From positions 1,364,001 through 1,428,000 of the forward strand of contig NZ_LXWK01000011.1 in NCBI RefSeq assembly GCF_001669775.1: a stretch of 64,000 nt of DNA. The letters are read 5' to 3'. How positions within the stretch are numbered: position 1 is the stretch's first letter; each line of letters opens with the position of its first letter. The stretch is from Rheinheimera sp. SA_1. Lineage in GTDB: Bacteria > Pseudomonadota > Gammaproteobacteria > Enterobacterales > Alteromonadaceae. This document shows positions 43,258 to 53,065 of the stretch, one piece after another. Both the position numbers and the translations under genes were made by a program. The notes under the pieces are model-generated. The model saw only the letters and a program-made list of their open reading frames with translations, made no database searches and had not been told where the DNA came from.

Positions 43258-43413
43258 ATACCCAAAATCATTGAAGGTGCGGGTAGGCGGCAAGTGAGCG
43301 AGACTGGAACGCCAGCCCGGCCCGGAGCATAGCAGTCTATGTGACTGGGTCGGACTGGCGCTCCAGCGAGCGAGTGCGGCCAACACCCCCGCAACTTCAA
43401 GGATGACGGGTAT
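43258..43413 (+). repeat. ERIC-like palindromic element (copy 3, expanded centre)
   Basis: 156 bp starting CATACCCAAAATCATTGA and ending CAACTTCAAGGATGACGGGTAT. Both halves match copy 2. The centre is enlarged by extra complementary sequence (GGAACGCCAGCCCGGCCCG pairing with CGGACTGGCGCTCC). It lies 42 nt upstream of the TorF-like porin start, after kdpC. Just before it, GGCCGGA...TCCGGCC at about 43202-43229 forms a hairpin without a T-run. Confidence 0.8.
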
Positions 43414-43455
43414 GTTGCTGCAGTTTTTTTCTTCCCGATTTAACAGGATTTTGTG

Positions 43456-44208
43456 ATGTCTACTTTGTTATCTAAGAATGTATCTTCAGGTGTAAAACGC
43501 GGTTTGTTACTGGCGACGTTAACCTTGATCACCGCCACCACGTTGCAGGCGGAAGAGTTTAAAAGCGCCGCCTCAGTCACGCTGATTTCCGATTATCTGT
43601 ACCGTGGTATTTCCCAAACCAATGAAGGTCCGGCGCTGCAAGCAAGTTTGACACTGCAACATCAAACTGGCGCTTATGTCAGTGCCTGGGGTTCCAATAT
43701 CAAATTTGGTGACGGCAGTATGGAACTCGATTTATCGGCCGGTTATCTGTGGCAATTAAACCCGGATTGGAAACTCGATCTCGGCCTGATGCAATACCGT
43801 TATCCAAAAGGCGATAACTCAAGCACTGAATTTAACTTTGTTGAGGCTTACGGCAAACTGAGTTACCAGCAACTGACGGTGGGTCTCGCCATCACCGACG
43901 ACTACTTTGCCGCCGGTGTTGGTAAATTTGCGTATTGGAGCGCTGACTGGAACCAGCAGCTTAGCAATCAGCTGCTGCTACAATGGCATCTGGGGTACAA
44001 TCAATTTGCTAATGCACTGGAATATAAAAACTTTATGGCAGCAAGCAATGAGTCTGATCAGGGTTATGCCGACTGGCAGCTGAAACTACAGACCTCCCAA
44101 CTCGGGTTCGATTGGGGTTTAGCGTACGCCGGAACATCGGTGGATGCAGCAGCTTGCACCGCGCTATGTGATAACCGCGTTTTAGTCAGCGTCAGCAAAA
44201 GCTTTTAA
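43456..44208 (+). CDS. TorF-family putative porin
   Basis: A 250-residue precursor. A signal peptide (LLLATLTLITATTLQA) is followed by a beta-barrel that matches the TIGR02001/TorF pattern: VTLISDYLYRGISQTNEGPALQASLTLQH near the start, alternating hydrophobic strands, two Cys near the end (AACTALCDNR) and a terminal SKSF with C-terminal Phe. It is probably an outer-membrane channel. ATG 43456 is preferred over a GTG one codon earlier. Its place between kdpC and kdpD suggests it supplies K+ or relieves diffusion limits across the outer membrane under K+ starvation (inference). Confidence 0.85.
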   Translation: MSTLLSKNVSSGVKRGLLLATLTLITATTLQAEEFKSAASVTLISDYLYRGISQTNEGPALQASLTLQHQTGAYVSAWGSNIKFGDGSMELDLSAGYLWQLNPDWKLDLGLMQYRYPKGDNSSTEFNFVEAYGKLSYQQLTVGLAITDDYFAAGVGKFAYWSADWNQQLSNQLLLQWHLGYNQFANALEYKNFMAASNESDQGYADWQLKLQTSQLGFDWGLAYAGTSVDAAACTALCDNRVLVSVSKSF

Positions 44209-44230
44209 TTGATTGCAGAGGAATAACGCC

Positions 44231-46933
44231 ATGGCAACAGACGCCAGAAGCCAGCAAGCAGATGCGTTGCTGAAAAACCTGCAGCAGCGCCAAGGTGGCC
44301 AGCTGAAGATCTTTTTAGGCGGCGCGCCGGGTGTGGGTAAAACCTGCGCCATGCTGAATGCGGCGCGCGAGCGTCAGCAACAGGGTTGTCAGGTAATGGT
44401 CGGTCTGGTGGAAACCCACGGCCGCGCCGACACCGAAGCTTTGTTGCAAGGTTTCACGCTGTTGCCACGGCGGGTAATTGATTATCAGGGCCAGCAGCTG
44501 ACTGAATTTGATTTAGACGCTGCTTTGGCCGCCAAACCGCAGCTATTGCTGGTCGATGAATTGGCGCACAGCAATATGCCGGGCTCACGTCACAAAAGAC
44601 GTTATCAGGATATCGCTGAATTATTGGCGGCAGGCATTGATGTCTACACGACGGTCAATGTGCAGCATATTGCCAGTCTGAATGATTTAGCGCTGCAAGT
44701 CAGTGGCATCCGCGTCAGTGAAACGGTGCCGGATCAGTTCATCGACGCCGCGCAGCAGCTGGTATTTGTTGATTTAGCGCCAAACCATCTGCTGGAGCGG
44801 TTGCAACAAGGCAAAGTTTATCTTGCCGACTACGCAGCCACCGCCGCCCAGCAATTTTTCCAGCTGGAAACCCTGACTGCGCTGCGCGAAATGGCGATGA
44901 AACGGGTGATGAGTCATGTCGATGCCGCGTTAAAAACCGAGCAGGACAGCAAAGCCAAACGCAGTGATTACCGCATTCAGGACAAACTGTTGGTGCTGAT
45001 TTCCAACCAGCGGGATCATGAATACCTGATCCGTATTGGCCGCCGCGTTGCCGAAAAACGACAGATGCCATGGCTGGTGGTGTGGGTTGATACCGGCAAA
45101 TTACAATATCAGTCGATGCAACAACGATTGCAGTCGGCTTTTGCGCTGGCGCGGGAACTTGGCGCACAAACCGATATTCTGCGCGGGCCTTCCACCTTAC
45201 AAATGGTCCTGCCGTACATTGTCGAACACCGGATCAATTCAGTATTGGTCGGCGCCGGCACCCGCCGCCCCTGGCAGCCTTGGCGTAAACCTTTGTATCA
45301 GCAGCTGATTAACAGCGGCTTACCGCTAGAAGTTTCAGTCTACCGGGCGGACAGCACGCCTACACCAGTCACGACCCCTGCCTCTTCGTCAGGCACTTTT
45401 GGCCAAACCGCCGGTTATGGTTTTGGCGTGTTGGTCACCGCACTTGCCAGCCTGTTGGCTGTTGGGCTGCACCGGTTTTTAGACAGTGGTAACCTGGTAC
45501 TGATTTTTGTACTGGCAGTGGTGGTCTGTGGCCTGAAATATGGCGCCAGGCCGGCTATTTTCACGGCGCTACTGTCATTTTTCAGTTTTAACTTTTTCCT
45601 GACCGAGCCGTATTTCACCTTTAACGTCAACAAAAACGACGACGTCGCTACCTTATTGTTTATGTTAGTGATTGGTATGGTCTGTGGCCCAGCCGCTTCG
45701 CGCATCCGCCGCCAATTGTTGCTGCTAAAAACCGCCAACCGCGACTCCGAATTACAACGCGATTTTGCCCGGCAGCTGACGGTGATCCACCAAACCGACA
45801 CTTTATGGGAAACTTTAGCCACGCAGCTAAAACAAGCGCTGCGCTGTGACGTGCATTTAGTGATTTGGCATGAACAACAGCAGCACCAGATGCCGGAATT
45901 GCCGCACCCATTGCTGGCGATTGATCAGGCGATGATTGACTGGTGTCGCCGCCATCAGCAAATGGCTGGCCGCTTTAGCGATACCTTAAATGCCAGTCGC
46001 TGGACAGCGTTACCACTGCTGGTGAATGCCCAAACAACCAATTCTCATCAGGGAAAGGCCCAAACCATCGCGGTGATCATTTTGCAACTGCCCGAGCGCC
46101 AGCAAGTACTGCGGCCGGATGAACTGGATTTGATCACCAGTTTAAGCCAGCAGGCGGTCAGCGTTTGGCAGCGGATTGAGCTCAATAGCGCGCTGGAAAG
46201 CTCCAAACTGAAAGCAGAAATGGAGCAGTTACGCTCGGCATTATTGTCGTCGGTGTCACACGATTTACGCTCGCCTCTGGCAGCGATGATGGGCTCGGCT
46301 GAAAGTTTGCAGGTACTGGACCGGCAATTATCGGATGAAGATCGCAAAGAGTTACTCGACACCATCATGTTGGAAAGCCAGCGATTAGATCGCTACATTC
46401 AGAATCTGCTGGATATGACCCGCTTGGGCCACGGCACCTTAAAACTACAACGTGATTGGGTGTCGGTGGACGATATCATTGGTAGCGCCCGTCAGCGTCT
46501 AAAACGGTTTTTCCCGCAGGTGGAACTCGATTACCAAACTGAACCGGAAATGCCGCTGCTGTACGCCCACGCCGCTTTATTGGAACAAGGTTTGTTTAAT
46601 ATTCTGGAAAATGCTGCCAAATACAGCCCGGACGGCGAAGCGATAAAAGTCTGGGTCAGTAAGGTTGGCAGTCCGTCGCAAACCATCTGCCGCATCGAAA
46701 TCGAAGACAGCGGCCCCGGCATCCCGGAGCCGCTACGCGAAAAAGTGTTTGATATGTTTTATGTGGTAGCCGACGGTGACAGCAAAAGGCACAATACCGG
46801 CATGGGCCTCGCCATCTGCCGCGGCATGATTGGCGCGCACGGCGGCACCGTCAAAGCCGAGGCCGCCAAAAGTGGCAGCGGTTCCCGTTTTGTCGTGGAA
46901 CTACCTTTTCCTAAACCAAGTACTGGAGACTAA
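44231..46933 (+). CDS. kdpD: KdpD, K+-sensing histidine kinase
   Basis: A 900-residue protein. The N-terminal KdpD domain has Walker A GGAPGVGKT (about 31-39) and DELAHSN. It is followed by a USP domain (LVLISNQRDHEYLIRIGRRVAEK), four TM helices (about 395-500), a GAF-like region, HisKA with SHDLRSPLAAMMG, and HATPase (NILENAAKYSPDG, DSGPGIP, GMGLAICRGM). It phosphorylates KdpE when K+ is limiting. AGAGGA precedes ATG 44231. kdpE starts 5 bp after its stop. Confidence 0.97.
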   Translation: MATDARSQQADALLKNLQQRQGGQLKIFLGGAPGVGKTCAMLNAARERQQQGCQVMVGLVETHGRADTEALLQGFTLLPRRVIDYQGQQLTEFDLDAALAAKPQLLLVDELAHSNMPGSRHKRRYQDIAELLAAGIDVYTTVNVQHIASLNDLALQVSGIRVSETVPDQFIDAAQQLVFVDLAPNHLLERLQQGKVYLADYAATAAQQFFQLETLTALREMAMKRVMSHVDAALKTEQDSKAKRSDYRIQDKLLVLISNQRDHEYLIRIGRRVAEKRQMPWLVVWVDTGKLQYQSMQQRLQSAFALARELGAQTDILRGPSTLQMVLPYIVEHRINSVLVGAGTRRPWQPWRKPLYQQLINSGLPLEVSVYRADSTPTPVTTPASSSGTFGQTAGYGFGVLVTALASLLAVGLHRFLDSGNLVLIFVLAVVVCGLKYGARPAIFTALLSFFSFNFFLTEPYFTFNVNKNDDVATLLFMLVIGMVCGPAASRIRRQLLLLKTANRDSELQRDFARQLTVIHQTDTLWETLATQLKQALRCDVHLVIWHEQQQHQMPELPHPLLAIDQAMIDWCRRHQQMAGRFSDTLNASRWTALPLLVNAQTTNSHQGKAQTIAVIILQLPERQQVLRPDELDLITSLSQQAVSVWQRIELNSALESSKLKAEMEQLRSALLSSVSHDLRSPLAAMMGSAESLQVLDRQLSDEDRKELLDTIMLESQRLDRYIQNLLDMTRLGHGTLKLQRDWVSVDDIIGSARQRLKRFFPQVELDYQTEPEMPLLYAHAALLEQGLFNILENAAKYSPDGEAIKVWVSKVGSPSQTICRIEIEDSGPGIPEPLREKVFDMFYVVADGDSKRHNTGMGLAICRGMIGAHGGTVKAEAAKSGSGSRFVVELPFPKPSTGD

Positions 46934-46938
46934 CCCTG

Positions 46939-47616
46939 TTGTCAGCGCGCATTTTAGTGATTGATGATGAAACGCAAATCCGCAAAATGCTGCGGATTGC
47001 GCTGAAAAGTGTCGGCTACGATGTCACCGAAGCAGAGTCGGTGGGCTCCGGCTTAAGCGCGCTGGTGCGCCAGCAACCGGATTTAGTGATTTTAGATTTA
47101 GGATTGCCGGACGGTGATGGCCTGGAACTGTTGGCCGAGCTGCGTAGTTTTTCCAAAGTACCGGTGATTGTGTTGTCAGTACGAAATGGCGATAGCGATA
47201 AAATCAAAGCGCTGGATTTAGGCGCGCAGGATTATGTCAGTAAACCTTTTAGCGTGGAAGAATTGCTGGCACGGGTGCGCGCGCAACTGCGGGATCGCTT
47301 GCCGGATAAAACCCCGGTGCTACTCGATGACGGTTATCTGCAAATCGACCTCGCCCGCCGCTTGGTGCAACGTGAAGGCCAGGCCGTTGAATTTACTCCA
47401 AAAGAATACGCCGTGCTGGCAACGCTGGCACAGCACCGGCAATGCGTGATTACCCAAAAACAATTGCTGGAACAAATCTGGGGCCCAACCCACGGTCAGG
47501 ACACCCATTATTTACGCATTGTGGTCAGCCATATCCGGCAAAAAATCGGCGATGATCCGACCCAGCCAAAGTATCTGAAAACTGAGGCAGGGATTGGTTA
47601 TCGGTTGATGTTGTAG
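46939..47616 (+). CDS. kdpE: KdpE, response regulator of kdp
   Basis: A 225-residue OmpR/PhoB-type regulator. The receiver has IDDE, phosphoacceptor in LVILDLGLPDGDG and Lys in VSKPF. The C-terminal winged helix includes FTPKEYAVLATLAQH, the recognition helix region HYLRIVVSHIRQKI and the final TEAGIGYRL. The start appears to be TTG (46939), with GGAG 10 nt ahead; no ATG fits. It activates kdpFABC under low K+. It is convergent with the ygjP-like gene 34 bp away. Confidence 0.95.
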   Translation: MSARILVIDDETQIRKMLRIALKSVGYDVTEAESVGSGLSALVRQQPDLVILDLGLPDGDGLELLAELRSFSKVPVIVLSVRNGDSDKIKALDLGAQDYVSKPFSVEELLARVRAQLRDRLPDKTPVLLDDGYLQIDLARRLVQREGQAVEFTPKEYAVLATLAQHRQCVITQKQLLEQIWGPTHGQDTHYLRIVVSHIRQKIGDDPTQPKYLKTEAGIGYRLML

Positions 47617-47650
47617 GTGTGATTCGCGTCGTAATTTTTTGGATTTGTTT

Positions 47651-48361
47651 TCAATACCCCCACTTATCAAACGCCAGCGGCGATCGATTAAGTGTGCGCC
47701 GGTACTCAGGCCACTTCGGCAGATGCTTGTGCATCAGTGCTTTAAACCTTTCGTTGTGATGCCGCTCCAGCATATGCACCAGTTCATGCACAATAATAAA
47801 TTCAAGGCACTCGGGTGGCTTTTTGACGAGTTCCAGATTGAGCCAGATGCGGCCGGTGCTGGCGTTGCAGCTGCCCCATTTGGTTTTCATTCTTTTTATC
47901 CCGACAAAATTAACGCTGACGCCTAAACGTTCTTGCCAATGCAGCAGCAGCGGCTCGATGCGTTTACGTAGCAATTGCCGGTACCAGCTATGCAATAACT
48001 CCTGGCGTTTGTCTGCCTCGACCGCCGTTCGGCTTGCCAATACAATACGACCCGCTTTTAGTTTGACGCTGACTTGCTCGGCCGTGGTGACATCCAAACG
48101 ATAGCCACGGCCCCAAAGGTAGTGTGTTTCGCCGGTACACAACTCACGCTCTGATTGGCGTGGCTGTGCGGCAAAATCGGCTTGTTGTTGTCTGATCCAG
48201 GCGATACGTTTGACCACGGCCATGCGAATGGCTGTGTCACTCAGATGTTCTGGCGCTGAGACCCGTACTTTGCCTTCAGGCGGAAGTACCGAAATATGCA
48301 GGTTTTTAATGTCTTTGCGCTGTAGGTCCAGCGTGATAGAACCAATGGTTACTTCTGCCAT
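47651..48361 (-). CDS. YgjP-like metallopeptidase (M48/SprT-related)
   Basis: A 236-residue soluble protein. The C-terminal zinc motif is HELVHMLERHHNERF (HExxH plus a downstream His/Glu). It is preceded by KTKWGSCNASTGRIWLNLELVKKP, a hallmark of the YgjP family. Its start shares a base with the hsdR stop (TGATG). YgjP-like genes are frequent last members of type I restriction operons; whether the protease acts on the restriction complex is unknown. Confidence 0.9.
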   Translation of the reverse strand: MAEVTIGSITLDLQRKDIKNLHISVLPPEGKVRVSAPEHLSDTAIRMAVVKRIAWIRQQQADFAAQPRQSERELCTGETHYLWGRGYRLDVTTAEQVSVKLKAGRIVLASRTAVEADKRQELLHSWYRQLLRKRIEPLLLHWQERLGVSVNFVGIKRMKTKWGSCNASTGRIWLNLELVKKPPECLEFIIVHELVHMLERHHNERFKALMHKHLPKWPEYRRTLNRSPLAFDKWGY

Positions 48362-51300
48362 CAGTGATACTCTTTTTGCGCTTTGACCAGGTCCATCACC
48401 GCCTGAACATCTACTTCATAGTCAGCTGTTTCCTGTTGTATGGCGAAGGCAATTTCCTTTTCTTTCAATTTATCGCCAAGCCATTCGGCTTTTTTGGTGT
48501 AGCGCACTGCGGAATCAATTTTGGTCACCAACACTTCGTCTTTACCCAGGTTGTCATACAAAGCACGTTTTGCCATGGTATCAACACTGTCTGGATAACT
48601 TTGGGTCGTGTTGCTCGCCGGGTATTTCACTTTTTTTGCCAATTCCCGCACTTTTTCCAGATATTCCTGATAGGAAATAGCCTCTTGGCGGCGCTGCGCG
48701 ATCAGTTGATCCAACAACACCGACATCTGTTTGTAGTACTTCGGGTTGACCGGGTTTTCATCAACAATGGTTTTACGAACGTTATTTTCAATCGCTTCGG
48801 CCATCGCTTCTTGATTGTTTTTCAGATCTTTTGGCAGGCCTTGCAATGCTGCCGCACCTTTTTGCACAATCAGCTCTATCAAGCCAAGCTCTTCAAAGTC
48901 CATCAAGGTTTCTGCCGGATCCGCATCAATATACAAATCCAGCATTTGCCGCATCGCTGGTTCAAAATGCTTCATGTCGACCACATCGCCACTGGCAATT
49001 TTAATTTCATCCCGCACTTTGCTGAAATGCTCAACATCCTGCCGAATGGCGTCTGCTTGTGCTTTGGTATAACCAGCCTGTGGCATCTCACTGGCAATAT
49101 TGGTAAAGCAGCGGATGAGTTTTGCAACGCATTGGTACAAAGTCAGACGTAAGGCTTCTTTTTCGCCAAGTGTGTCTTCGCTGGCGCCGGGTAAACAGCA
49201 GAAGTAGTGCTGATAATCGATTTGATTTTTTGGCGCTTTGACAGGTTCACACAATGTTTTAACCACTTCTAATGCGTTATCCAAATCTTCTTTGGCCATT
49301 TTCAAGCGGTTTTTTAGCAGACCTGCCACATCCTCTTTGTCATAACCTTTTAATGCTTCACTGGTGTAATCTTTGACCGTGTTTTCTAAGCATTTAAATA
49401 AATCTTTGTAGTCGATAATATAGCCGTAATCTTTATCATCACCGTCCAGCCGGTTAACACGACAAATCGCCTGAAACAGGTTGTGGTCGGCCATTTTTTT
49501 ATCAATATACAGATAGGTCGCCGATGGGGCGTCAAAACCGGTCAGCAGCTTGTCGACCACAATCAGTAACTGCATTTGGCCTGGTGCTTCGATAAAACGT
49601 TTCTTTACCTTGAGCTCAAATTCTTCCACCCGCTTGGCCGCTTCGTCCTCTGATTGCTCAAAAAACTCAGCCAGCATTTTGCGGTAAATTTTGTATTTAC
49701 TGAGCTTTTCAGTGGCACCGGCACCAGCTTCTTCGCCTTTGATTTCTGAGACATTGGGCTGATAGCTGGTGACAATGGCGCAGCGGCCATCAAAACCAGC
49801 ATTGGTGAACATTTCATACACCTTGCACGCCTGATAAACGCTGGCGCAAACCAACATCGCATTACCGCGCCCGTCTTTAAGCCGTGGTTTGGTGTCGAAG
49901 TCCATCAGGATGTCCCCGACAATCTGTTCTAGCCTGGAGCGGCTGGATAGCAGCTTTTGCATCGAGCCCCATTTTTGCTTGATTTGTAGCTTGCCAAGGC
50001 GAGACAAGTTCTTGGTTTTAGCTTCAAACCACTCATCCACTTTTTTCTGCGACTTTACACGTTGATCGATGTCACGAGCTTCATAGCGTAAATCCAACAC
50101 CACGCCATCCGAGACCGCTTCATTGAATTTATAGGTATGGATATAAGGCCCGAATATCTCAATAGATGTTCTTTTGTCTTCCTTCAATATCGGTGTGCCG
50201 GTAAAACCGAAGAAGACGGCATTTGGCAAAATTGACTTCATTGCCGCATGCAATAAACCCGACTGGGTGCGGTGACATTCATCGACAAACACATAAATGT
50301 CGCCTTTCGGCCTGAAATCGCCAGGCAGGCTCTTTTTCATTTCGGCAATAAAATCTTCGGCGCTGCCCATTTCGTCGCTTTCGTCATCGCCATGGCGACC
50401 AAATTTATGTACTAACGAGCCAATCAACCAAGGCTGGGGTTGATTAAGCTTTTCAACCAAATCGGCACCGCTTTTTGTCCGGTAAATACCCTCAGCAACG
50501 CCGGTGAATACTTTCTCAATTTGTTCATCAAGTTCGGTACGATCGGTCACGACTAAAACCCGGGCATCATTCACGTTTTCACGGATCCATTTCGCCAACC
50601 ACACCATGGTCAGGCTTTTACCAGAACCCTGGGTATGCCAAATAATACCGCCTTCACGCCGGGCAATATATTTTTTGGCGGCGTTCATGCCAAAGTATTG
50701 GTTGTGGCGGCAGGTCTTTTTCCGGCCCGCATCAAACACTATAAAGTCATGAATAAGTTCTAAAAAACGGGTTTTATTGCAGATACGACTTAAGTGAAAA
50801 TCTAGCAAATACTCATATGGGTTACTGCATTCTTCTTTCCATTCGACGTAGTGCTTAGCAGAAGTTTCAATGGTGCCATAGCGCAGGCCCTGGGTGTCAT
50901 TGCCCGCCATCACCAGTTGCATCGTGGTAAAGAAGTTACGGATAAAGTCTTTTTTCTGGTTGTCCAGGTTTTGCGCTATGCCTTCATACACCGACACGCG
51001 GGAGCTTTTCAGTTCGATGATGCCAAGCGCAATGCCATTCACGTACAGCACCAAATCAGGGCGTTTTTTGTTTTCACCTTTCACCGTGACTTCTTCGGCA
51101 ATCGCAAAATCGTTAGCTGCTGGGTTTTGCCAATCAATCAGCCATATCGTTTGGTTTTGCTCACCGGCACTTTCTTTATCTTTAATGCCATAGCGCAGCA
51201 GCTGATATACATCTTTGTTGGCAAAATAAAGGTTTCGGCCTTCACCCAGGCTGGCTGCTTTATCAAGTTGGCGCAGTGATCGCTCAACCAACACCGCAGA

Positions 51301-51462
51301 AACACCGCGGTTGTGCAACCATTCAGTCAGTATCTGTGCTTCGATATTGCGATTATTCGGCCGACCTTTCCAATCACCTAGATAGCGATAGCCTAACTGC
51401 TTGGTGAAAAGCTCGATGATACGTTGTTGGGTGATTTTCTCTTTTTGGCCAACGTTGGTCAT
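48361..51462 (-). CDS. hsdR: Type I restriction enzyme, HsdR subunit
   Basis: A 1033-residue protein. The N-terminal nuclease domain has RPDLVLYVNGIALGIIELK (PD...E-x-K). Superfamily 2 helicase motors follow: Walker A TQGSGKS, DECHRTQSG (motif II), GFTGTP (motif III), and LIVVDKLLTGFDAPSATYLYID and QAICRVNR (motifs V/VI). A helical C-terminal domain binds the methylase core. With HsdM and HsdS it cleaves unmodified DNA after ATP-driven translocation. 136 bp separate it from the AlbA-domain gene, so it may have its own promoter. Confidence 0.95.
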   Translation of the reverse strand: MTNVGQKEKITQQRIIELFTKQLGYRYLGDWKGRPNNRNIEAQILTEWLHNRGVSAVLVERSLRQLDKAASLGEGRNLYFANKDVYQLLRYGIKDKESAGEQNQTIWLIDWQNPAANDFAIAEEVTVKGENKKRPDLVLYVNGIALGIIELKSSRVSVYEGIAQNLDNQKKDFIRNFFTTMQLVMAGNDTQGLRYGTIETSAKHYVEWKEECSNPYEYLLDFHLSRICNKTRFLELIHDFIVFDAGRKKTCRHNQYFGMNAAKKYIARREGGIIWHTQGSGKSLTMVWLAKWIRENVNDARVLVVTDRTELDEQIEKVFTGVAEGIYRTKSGADLVEKLNQPQPWLIGSLVHKFGRHGDDESDEMGSAEDFIAEMKKSLPGDFRPKGDIYVFVDECHRTQSGLLHAAMKSILPNAVFFGFTGTPILKEDKRTSIEIFGPYIHTYKFNEAVSDGVVLDLRYEARDIDQRVKSQKKVDEWFEAKTKNLSRLGKLQIKQKWGSMQKLLSSRSRLEQIVGDILMDFDTKPRLKDGRGNAMLVCASVYQACKVYEMFTNAGFDGRCAIVTSYQPNVSEIKGEEAGAGATEKLSKYKIYRKMLAEFFEQSEDEAAKRVEEFELKVKKRFIEAPGQMQLLIVVDKLLTGFDAPSATYLYIDKKMADHNLFQAICRVNRLDGDDKDYGYIIDYKDLFKCLENTVKDYTSEALKGYDKEDVAGLLKNRLKMAKEDLDNALEVVKTLCEPVKAPKNQIDYQHYFCCLPGASEDTLGEKEALRLTLYQCVAKLIRCFTNIASEMPQAGYTKAQADAIRQDVEHFSKVRDEIKIASGDVVDMKHFEPAMRQMLDLYIDADPAETLMDFEELGLIELIVQKGAAALQGLPKDLKNNQEAMAEAIENNVRKTIVDENPVNPKYYKQMSVLLDQLIAQRRQEAISYQEYLEKVRELAKKVKYPASNTTQSYPDSVDTMAKRALYDNLGKDEVLVTKIDSAVRYTKKAEWLGDKLKEKEIAFAIQQETADYEVDVQAVMDLVKAQKEYH

Positions 51463-51598
51463 TTGTCAATCCTTCGCCTGTTCCAGTCAACCATCAGTCA
51501 ACCAAATTAAAAACAATATAAATAAATAACTTACGATACATTTATGTACATTTCAACAGGCTGTAAAGCGCAAATTTTTACTGGCAGTCAACCAATAT

Positions 51599-53065
51599 TT
51601 ATGCCCAAAAGGGTATATATCTGAGCGCTTTTGCGCCTACATCGGCGTCGTAAGGCTTGATCAGCGCCATTTCAACCGCATCTTTGATCACACGGCTCAC
51701 CATCGATTTGCTTTTCGCCTCAATGCCAAAACGCTCTCTCAAGCTTGGATTATTCATCGGCTCACGATTCACGTATTTCAGGCAACAATGCATATAACAG
51801 GCATGCGCCCTTTCTGCTTTAGCCATGTCAGCAAAGGTTTTGTAGGAAAACAGCACACTACGGGTATGGTTGGTCGTCACTTCAAACACCGGTGCTGGTA
51901 GTTGATAGATCTCCGTTTGAAAGACGACTTTATCAATACCACTGCCACGTTCTTCGCAAATATTTACCCTGCGCATAAAAGAGGCGAGCGCTTCATTTCG
52001 GCTTTGGGGTGGCGAATCTAAAAATCGTTCGGTAGCGACTAACGGAATGCCGGGATTAGTAATTTCCATCCGCTGTTCAAATACTTCGATCATGGGGCCA
52101 GTGCCAGACACAGAAAAATCCTGGTGGATAATAGCGTTGGCAACCAATTCCCGGATCGCCAGTTCAGGGTACATCGGCACTTCTTTTCGAAAAGCTTTGC
52201 CAATTTCTTCATTCGATGGCAACAAGGTTTTCAGGTAATCAATGAGCCCTTCAAAACCAGAGGCATAACCTTTGTTGCCTTCAATTTCACGCACAGTTTC
52301 AATCCGGCTGTTACCTTTGTACATCACCAGTCGCACCGCTTTGCGACCTAAATGCTGAAACTGCTGCAATTTTTTGGCAAACAAAATGGCACCTAAATTG
52401 GTGATATGCCACTTATCCGCCGTACCTTCTTGAATCAGCTTATCCGCGTAAAGTGCAGACAGAATGCCGGCGCGGTTTTCTGGCAGCGGTAAACCCATTA
52501 AGTCAAAATAAGCAGGATAATCCAATAGCTTGAGTACTTCATCTGCTGGCAAATTCGATGCGGCTAATTGCTGTTCAAAGGGCGTTTTATCAAAGATACG
52601 CCATAAGGCCCGTTCTTTTTCCGGAAATTCTTTTAGCTTCTTTTTGTAGCTGCCAAGCCGAAAATACTCTACGCCTTCATACTGCACCGGATTGTGGCTG
52701 GCCGGCTGAATTTCTAACAACACCACCGACCTATGCTCATCCACATCAAACTCGTAAAACCGGAAATGGATTTTGGGCGAAATTTTCTGCAGCAACCAGC
52801 TTTCGATTTCCTGATGCTTGTGTTTTTGCAGCGACGGCTTGAAGGTAGTGCCAACGATCTGATGGGTTTCATCATCAATACCGAACACCAGATAAGCTTG
52901 TTGTTTACGGTGTAAAGCCGCCGAATTAGCCAGCGCAGAAATATACTCACCAATCACTTCAACATCGGCATTAAGCTTAAACTCGACCCACTCGGTTTCC
53001 CGCGGCAAGCGGCACAGCTCTTTTACCAGGCTGATTAAATCCTGGGTCGTTAATTCAATTGGCAT
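51599..53065 (-). CDS. AlbA_2/Schlafen-like ATP-binding protein in the RM operon
   Basis: A 488-residue protein. The N-terminal AlbA_2 (divergent AAA-4) domain (about 15-150) has ETEWVEFKLN, YISALANSAAL, YLVFGIDDETHQIVGT and YFRLGSYKKKL. A middle region with GAILFAKKL, then a RecG-like ATP-binding C-terminal part (REL VANAIIHQDFS and GPMIEVFEQRMEITNPG) and a terminal winged helix follow. Its start overlaps the hsdS end by 11 bp. Such proteins often sit inside type I RM operons. The role is unproven; an accessory nuclease or regulator is possible. Confidence 0.85.
   Translation of the reverse strand: MPIELTTQDLISLVKELCRLPRETEWVEFKLNADVEVIGEYISALANSAALHRKQQAYLVFGIDDETHQIVGTTFKPSLQKHKHQEIESWLLQKISPKIHFRFYEFDVDEHRSVVLLEIQPASHNPVQYEGVEYFRLGSYKKKLKEFPEKERALWRIFDKTPFEQQLAASNLPADEVLKLLDYPAYFDLMGLPLPENRAGILSALYADKLIQEGTADKWHITNLGAILFAKKLQQFQHLGRKAVRLVMYKGNSRIETVREIEGNKGYASGFEGLIDYLKTLLPSNEEIGKAFRKEVPMYPELAIRELVANAIIHQDFSVSGTGPMIEVFEQRMEITNPGIPLVATERFLDSPPQSRNEALASFMRRVNICEERGSGIDKVVFQTEIYQLPAPVFEVTTNHTRSVLFSYKTFADMAKAERAHACYMHCCLKYVNREPMNNPSLRERFGIEAKSKSMVSRVIKDAVEMALIKPYDADVGAKALRYIPFWA

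Noticed and set aside
48364-49152. 262-codon plus-strand frame opposite hsdR
   Set aside because: Antisense shadow of the hsdR C-terminus; Phe/His/Ile-rich composition and no motif.
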